Assembly: GCA_965370435.1 (NCBI GenBank)
Contig: CBDUUP010000043.1
Coordinates: forward strand, 1-17,601
DNA from: CBDUUP01 sp965370435
GTDB taxonomy: Bacteria > Chloroflexota > Anaerolineae > Anaerolineales > UBA11579
DNA length: 17,601 nt
Direction of reading: 5' to 3'
In this document: positions 13,982-17,601 of the stretch, in pieces
Numbering within the stretch: the stretch's first letter is position 1
Layout: every line of letters starts with the position of its first letter
Notes under the pieces: generated by a model
Told to the model about the DNA's origin: nothing
What the model saw: the letters and a program-made list of their open reading frames with translations, nothing else
Databases searched by the model: none
Made by a program: the position numbers and the translations under genes

Positions 13982-15334
13982 TTTCTCTAGCTCCTCATCC
14001 GAGTCGGGCGGCTCTGGGAGGCGGGTGAGGACGATGCGGTCTATCCGCAGAGCGTCCATTTTCTCCACCTTGAGGCGCACGCCCGCGATCTCGATTTGGT
14101 CGCCTACTTGGGGGATCCGGCCCAGCTTGCCCAGCATGTACCCGGCAATAGTGTCGTAGGCCGGGTCGTGTAAGTCCAGGAGAAGATACTCGTTGACGTC
14201 GGCGATCAGTACCAGCCCTTCGATCAAGTAGGTGCCATCGGGGCGGGCCAATATCTCGGCGAGGTCGGGGTCGAAGGGGTCGGAGACCTCTCCCACGATC
14301 TCTTCCAGCAAGTCCTCCAGGGTGACCAGGCCCGCTGTGCCGCCATATTCATCCAGTACGATGGCGATGTGCTGGCGCCGGTCGCGGAAGCGGATCAGCA
14401 AATCATTGACATGCAGGCTCTCCGGGACGAAGATGGCCTCTTTCGCCAGGGAACGGGCCGTGAGGGATTGATCTTCGGGGGAGTCCAGGATGTGCAGCAG
14501 GTCCTTGATGTGCAAGATGCCGGTGATCTGGTCGAGGTTACCCTCATAGATGGGGAACTTGGAAATGGAATGTTCCCGCACCCTGGAGACGATCTCGGCG
14601 TAGGGCGTATCCGCCTGGATGCCGACCACCTCGGTGCGGGGCAGCATCACCTGGCGCACTACCAATTCTCCGAAATCGAGCACCGCATGCACCATCGCCC
14701 GCCCGTGTTCGGGCAGCACCCCGCCTCGCTCCGACTCAGAGACGATCTGTTTGAGTTCGTCCAGGGTGTAGATCAAGGAATGTTCGCCCACCGCCTCCAG
14801 GCCGAAAAGTTTCAGAATTTGACGGGTGGACCAATCCAACACATCCACGAAATACTTGAAGACCGTGCTGAAGATCAGCATGGGACGAGCCATCAGGGTG
14901 GCAGTTTTTTCCGGCTGGTATAGAGCCGCCACCTTGGGCACCTGCTCGCCCAGCACCACGTGCAGGCTGGTGGTGATGATGAGGGAGAGTATCAGGGGCA
15001 GCGCGAGCAGCATAGTGGACAAGAACTGGAAAGCTGGGGGCAGCGTCAAATCGTGGAAGTAAGGTTCCAGCAGAGTCTCGAAGGTGTTCTCGCCCACCGA
15101 GCCTAAGGCCAGACTGGCAATGGTGATGCCCAGTTGGGCGGCGGCGATCAGGCGGTCACGGGCGGCGGGGCTTTCCACCCAGGACTTAACGATCTGGGCG
15201 GCCCGGTTGCCGTCCTGGGCCAGCAGCTCAATCCGGCTGCGCCGCGCCGCAATCACGGCGAACTCAATAGCCACGAAGAAGCCGTTCAGGGCGACTAGGA
15301 TGATGATGATGAGAAAGTTGAGGATATTTTCCAT
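13967..15334 (-). CDS. CNNM/CorC-type (hemolysin-family, TlyC-like) membrane protein with CBS pair
   Basis: A 455-residue protein. Residues 1-180 form the DUF21/CNNM transmembrane domain: three to four hydrophobic segments (7-27, about 65-80, 105-125, 150-170), the signature NGFFVAIEFAVIAARRSRIE, and GEQVPK (129-134). A CBS pair follows (about 226-345) with VMLPRTEVVGI, KFPIYEGNLDQITGILHIKDLL, and the classic DEYGGTAGLVTLEDLLEEI (328-346). The C-terminal CorC_HlyC domain is at 360-440. Family knowledge: members bind nucleotides through CBS and take part in magnesium or cobalt efflux; the older hemolysin label is not a function call. The frame extends 14 codons upstream to a TTG, but those codons are the GCAAG repeat array, so ATG 15334 is chosen. 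No Shine-Dalgarno site is evident. Confidence 0.9.
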   Translation of the reverse strand: MENILNFLIIIILVALNGFFVAIEFAVIAARRSRIELLAQDGNRAAQIVKSWVESPAARDRLIAAAQLGITIASLALGSVGENTFETLLEPYFHDLTLPPAFQFLSTMLLALPLILSLIITTSLHVVLGEQVPKVAALYQPEKTATLMARPMLIFSTVFKYFVDVLDWSTRQILKLFGLEAVGEHSLIYTLDELKQIVSESERGGVLPEHGRAMVHAVLDFGELVVRQVMLPRTEVVGIQADTPYAEIVSRVREHSISKFPIYEGNLDQITGILHIKDLLHILDSPEDQSLTARSLAKEAIFVPESLHVNDLLIRFRDRRQHIAIVLDEYGGTAGLVTLEDLLEEIVGEVSDPFDPDLAEILARPDGTYLIEGLVLIADVNEYLLLDLHDPAYDTIAGYMLGKLGRIPQVGDQIEIAGVRLKVEKMDALRIDRIVLTRLPEPPDSDEELEKDEGD

Positions 15335-15342
15335 GAGGGGTT

Positions 15343-15412
15343 GCAGGTTAGCAAGTGGCAAGTATGCAAGTGGCAAGAACGCAAGTGGGCAAGTATGCAG
15401 GTTTGCAGGTGA
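15343..15412. repeat. GCAAGNNN array, 7-8 bp period, upstream of the CNNM gene
   Basis: About nine units with core GCARG begin at 15343, 15351, 15358, 15366, 15373, 15381, 15389, 15397 and 15405. Most are 8 bp, two are 7 bp. The array starts nine bases before the CNNM ATG, in the leader position. Confidence 0.8.
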
Positions 15413-15537
15413 GTGGGTTTTGGGTCATCTATTGAATTTTAGCATAAAGTAGGGAACTAAATGCGATCCTTTGAAGGTTGCGGACCATTTTTCCCGGAGT
15501 CGAGCCTTTAGCCGGGCAATGTCAAGCTCTCGCGTAT

Positions 15538-15675
15538 CATTCCGAGCGCCTCCACAGCGCCAAAAGCGCTCTTCGGTCCAGAAGAAACACCCCCTCTTCC
15601 GTAGGGGCGAAGCGCTGCTTCGCCCAAACGCGATCCAATACACATAACCTCGTCCAAAATCCTGAAGTTTCTTTA
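15538..15675. repeat. Dispersed intergenic repeat with nested palindrome, copy A
   Basis: It begins TCATTCCGAGCGCC and ends near AAGTTTCTT, and aligns over its length with 16600-16733. Shared blocks include CAGCGCCAAAAGC, AGAAACA, CGTAGGGGCG, CACATAAC and TCCAAAAT. The centre is a perfect 9-bp stem GGGCGAAGC (15605-15613) and GCTTCGCCC (15617-15625) with a 3-base loop. Partial further copies of the CGCCAAWARCCCT block follow at 15679-15723 and 15747-15775. Confidence 0.75.
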
Positions 15676-15830
15676 TTAATGCCTCCACAACGCCAATAAC
15701 CCTGTTCAGTGTAATAGAAACCAGAAAAATATCAAAAACATTTATCCGCCAATAACCCTCCTCTGCACAAGGTTTCAAGTTTTTATTCGTGTTATTCGCC
15801 TAATTCGCGGATAAAAAAGTCTTTCTGTGT

Positions 15831-15870
15831 TTCAGTTATTCAGCGGTTCAGTGTTTCATCAATTCAGTTT
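15831..15870. repeat. TTCAGNNN array, 8-bp period
   Basis: TTCAGTTA, TTCAGCGG, TTCAGTGT, TTCATCAA and TTCAGTTT start at 15831, 15839, 15847, 15855 and 15863. Phase is exact, with only one core base changed in one unit. It ends 10 bp before the stop codon of the lipoprotein gene. Confidence 0.8.
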
Positions 15871-15880
15871 GAAAATGGTC

Positions 15881-16453
15881 CTACGGCGCGCAGGATAAGC
15901 CAACCGGGATGTAGAGTGTCTCGTAATTGTACAGATCCAGATAGAGGGTATTTGAGCCTCCAGAGTAGGTGATAGTATAAATATCCAGGATCACAAGGCC
16001 ATAATCGGTAGAGCCTCCCCGCGTATAGGAGACCGTCTCGCCGTTAGGCCCGGCCAAGGCGTTCAGGTATTCGTACTCCCTATCTATGCCGCCCGTGAAA
16101 ATACCCCCGCCCACCTTGATAGCGTTCTCCATCGTAACCCCATAGGTTGGGTCCTCGCTGATGGGGCAGTTCGCCAGGGCGGCCGCTATTGAGGGCATGC
16201 CCTCCTCAGTGGGAGAGGGTTCTTGGGTGGGTGTCCGGGTCCGGGTGGCGGTGGGGAGCGGGGTGTTGGTTGCTGAAGGAGCGAGTGTCAGAGTGACGGT
16301 TGGCGTGAAAGTTGGCATCACCGTGGCTGTGGCTGTATCCACAGCGGTAGGCGTAGGCGTCGGTTCCTCCGGCTGGCTACACGCTTGCACAGCGGCGAGC
16401 AGCATAAAAACAGTCAGGATCAGGCGAAAGTTAAGTTTCTTAGTAATGTTCAT
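15881..16453 (-). CDS. Thr/Pro-rich lipoprotein of unknown function
   Basis: A 190-residue protein. A basic start and hydrophobic stretch (LILTVFMLLAAVQA) lead to Cys25 in AVQAC, a plausible lipobox, so the mature protein is probably lipid-anchored outside the membrane. Residues about 28-88 are a low-complexity linker rich in Thr, Pro and Ala (TPTPTAVDTATATV, TATRTRTPTQEPSP), likely extended and possibly glycosylated. The C-terminal 100 residues form a compact-looking domain with two Cys (about 95 and 188), a run of Gly (VGGGIFTGG), and Tyr-rich strands near the end (LYLDLYNYETLYIPVG). I do not recognise the domain. GGAGG six bases before the ATG is the best ribosome-binding site in the window and fixes the start. 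Extracytoplasmic binding or surface attachment is only a guess. Confidence 0.8.
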   Translation of the reverse strand: MNITKKLNFRLILTVFMLLAAVQACSQPEEPTPTPTAVDTATATVMPTFTPTVTLTLAPSATNTPLPTATRTRTPTQEPSPTEEGMPSIAAALANCPISEDPTYGVTMENAIKVGGGIFTGGIDREYEYLNALAGPNGETVSYTRGGSTDYGLVILDIYTITYSGGSNTLYLDLYNYETLYIPVGLSCAP

Positions 16454-16599
16454 TTGAATCCTCCAAGTAGCAATTTAGCTTCCATTATACACCCAGAATA
16501 ACTCCACCGCCCTCTGCCCAGAAACGCGCCGCCAGGTCGCAGCAATCCTGAGTCTGTCGAAGGATTCGCCCTATAACCAGCAAAGTAAACATATCTCTG

Positions 16600-16733
16600 T
16601 CATTCCGAGCGCCCCACAGCGCCAAAAGCCCTGTTCAATGGAAAAGAAACATCCCCTCTCTCGTAGGGGCGGGGTCATCCCGCCCCGGCGCGCCAGCACA
16701 CATAACCATATCCAAAATTCATAAGTTTCTTAG
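16600..16733. repeat. Dispersed intergenic repeat with nested palindrome, copy B
   Basis: It aligns with copy A at 15538-15675 on both flanks. In the middle the palindrome is a different one: GGGGCGGG (16666-16673) and CCCGCCCC (16679-16686) with a 5-base loop. A GACGAGGAATCC sequence at 16755-16766 resembles the closing end of a CATTCCGAGCG-type repeat. Confidence 0.75.
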
Positions 16734-16908
16734 TAGAAGGGCAGTTTTACCACCCGACGAGGAATCCTTGAATACGTGGAGATATTTTCCTGCCTCGGTA
16801 ATTAGAGAACCCAAATCTCGGGCAACCATTCACCAATCTCTATTCTCCAATCCTGCTACCTGTCACTTTTCATTTTCGACCATCAAACGAAGTAAAATCC
16901 ACAAGCAT

Positions 16909-16979
16909 TTCACCACAGAGACGCTGAGACTACAGAAAAATGCTTAAAAACTCCATGTTCTCTGTGTCTCTGTGGTGAA
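16909..16979. repeat. Inverted repeat of the TCTCTGTGGTGAA element
   Basis: Perfect 14-bp arms: TTCACCACAGAGAC (16909-16922) and GTCTCTGTGGTGAA (16966-16979), 43 bp apart. The right arm continues the 8-9 bp TCTCTGTG array also seen at 9431-9456. It lies about 50 bp past the stop codon of the propeller gene and could act in either direction as a hairpin, but it has no adjoining T-tract. Confidence 0.75.
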
Positions 16980-17028
16980 TTGTTTGCAATCACCCCTTAT
17001 TCCAATGGCTTCTTCTTCATCCTCACCC

Positions 17029-17601
17029 TCAAGGCAAACTGGCGTAATATACCTGGTCCCCCACGGCGATGAAGACTATCCGGCTGGGGCTGATGGCGAA
17101 GGCGGTGGCCGGGCCCTCCCCCAGGGGCGTGCGGTTGCGGTACTGCCCCTGCAAGTTCAGCTTCAGACTGAAATGGTAGACCGCCTGGGCCTGGGCGTCC
17201 AGCATGAAGATGGAAGGGCCGGGCGGGGGCGTGTAGAGGATCTGGGTGAAATTGGCATCGGCAATCGTGGGGCCGGATTCACGTCCGGGGCGGTCGTCGC
17301 CATAGGGGAATGGAGAACTGCACCGAGTAGGCACCTCCACCGCCTCGCTGTAGGTGCAGGCGGTGATGCGCCCGTCGCTGTGGAGCAGGTAGAGGTCATC
17401 CCGGTTCACCGCCAGGTCAATCACTCCGATCAGGGAGGGGATCTCGGCTCCGAAGAAAAGGTACGGGTCACCGGCCACCGAGCCATTATCCCCCGGAAAG
17501 ACCCACACCGCGTTGGTCTGCGAATCCAGCACGTAGAAGTTATCGGTGTCCAGCCGGAAATCCGAAGGTTCCCCCCAATTGGTGATTGGGGGGGGGAAGG
17601 G
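17029..17601 (-). CDS. C-terminal part of a probable beta-propeller protein (N-terminus beyond window)
   Basis: The reading frame is open from the stop codon at 17029 to the window edge, so at least 190 residues are present and the true start is not in view. Blade-like repeats are visible: DNFYVLDSQTNAVWVFPG, DLYLLHSDGRITACTY, SIFMLDAQAQAVYHFSL and RIVFIAVGDQVYYASLP, each a strand followed by a short turn and another strand, spaced about 45-60 residues. A Pro-rich PFPPPITNWGEP precedes the first. The pattern suggests a beta-propeller or similar repeat fold facing outside the cytosol, but the family is not identified and no catalytic motif is visible. A GTG at 17532 could be read as a start; continuity of the blade pattern upstream of it makes that unlikely. 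Confidence 0.7.
   Translation of the reverse strand, partial: PFPPPITNWGEPSDFRLDTDNFYVLDSQTNAVWVFPGDNGSVAGDPYLFFGAEIPSLIGVIDLAVNRDDLYLLHSDGRITACTYSEAVEVPTRCSSPFPYGDDRPGRESGPTIADANFTQILYTPPPGPSIFMLDAQAQAVYHFSLKLNLQGQYRNRTPLGEGPATAFAISPSRIVFIAVGDQVYYASLP

Larger units (their letters stand above)
15335..15880. other. Intergenic repeat-rich stretch between the CNNM and lipoprotein genes
   Basis: Over 500 bp without a convincing gene. It holds the GCAAG array, dispersed repeat copy A with two partial copies, and the TTCAG octamer array. One open frame of 117 codons on the minus strand (15425-15778) is made largely of the repeat and has no recognisable motif, so it is not called. Confidence 0.65.
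16454..17028. other. Intergenic repeat-rich stretch between the lipoprotein and propeller genes
   Basis: It holds a diverged CCTGAG-type repeat (16550-16565), dispersed repeat copy B, loosely periodic CCAATCTC-like sequence near 16830-16880, and the CACCACAGAGAC inverted repeat. No gene, RNA or mobile-element enzyme is recognisable. Confidence 0.65.

Noticed and set aside
15425..15778. 117-codon minus-strand frame
   Set aside because: It consists mainly of the dispersed repeat and its partial copies, with no motif and no ribosome-binding site.

Overview
The window reads as chromosomal DNA of a GC-rich bacterium, most likely a Chloroflexota member of the Anaerolineae type. The inference rests on a lipoprotein with a long Thr/Pro-rich linker, several beta-propeller or membrane-anchored proteins of no familiar family, and intergenic spaces packed with short degenerate repeats, palindromes and the CCTGAGCTTGTCGAAGG-type dispersed repeat. 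No 16S rRNA or other decisive marker is present, so the placement is an inference.

Layout. 1-1786: an IorA-like thiamine-pyrophosphate 2-oxoacid oxidoreductase subunit, without the usual C-terminal ferredoxin domain and without an IorB partner downstream. 1787-3577: an AT-rich island with one HEPN-domain protein. 3706-5542 (minus strand): a PaaG-like enoyl-CoA hydratase/isomerase, a small acidic conserved-looking protein with a clear terminator, and a PaaI-type hotdog thioesterase. 5731-9304: a direct duplication. A short copy (128 codons) and a full copy (428 codons) of the start of a membrane-anchored HEWIH metallopeptidase flank a metallo-beta-lactamase-fold hydrolase and an AT-rich, oppositely oriented restriction-endonuclease-like gene. 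9498-15334 (minus strand): a family 2 glycosyltransferase with a C-terminal Rossmann-like domain, a purine-type phosphoribosyltransferase, primosomal helicase PriA, and a CNNM/CorC (hemolysin-family) membrane protein with CBS domains. 15335-17601: repeat-rich intergenic DNA, a Thr/Pro-rich lipoprotein, and the C-terminal part of a probable beta-propeller protein running off the window edge.

Most genes are housekeeping or metabolic singletons rather than one operon. The accessory content is the HEPN gene, the endonuclease-like gene and the duplicated peptidase leader. The least ordinary feature is the non-coding DNA. At least eleven intergenic sites carry short tandem arrays with an 8-9 bp period, in which a 4-6 bp core is fixed and the rest of each unit varies. 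Each array mostly has its own core, and arrays flank priA on both sides. A pair of about 135-bp dispersed repeats share flanks but carry different perfect palindromes at the same place. The two peptidase leaders share a consensus-like promoter whose -10 box lies 6 bp before the ATG, pointing to leaderless transcripts.

No rRNA, tRNA, CRISPR array, transposase or integrase was recognised. All domain calls come from reading motifs by eye; no database search was run.
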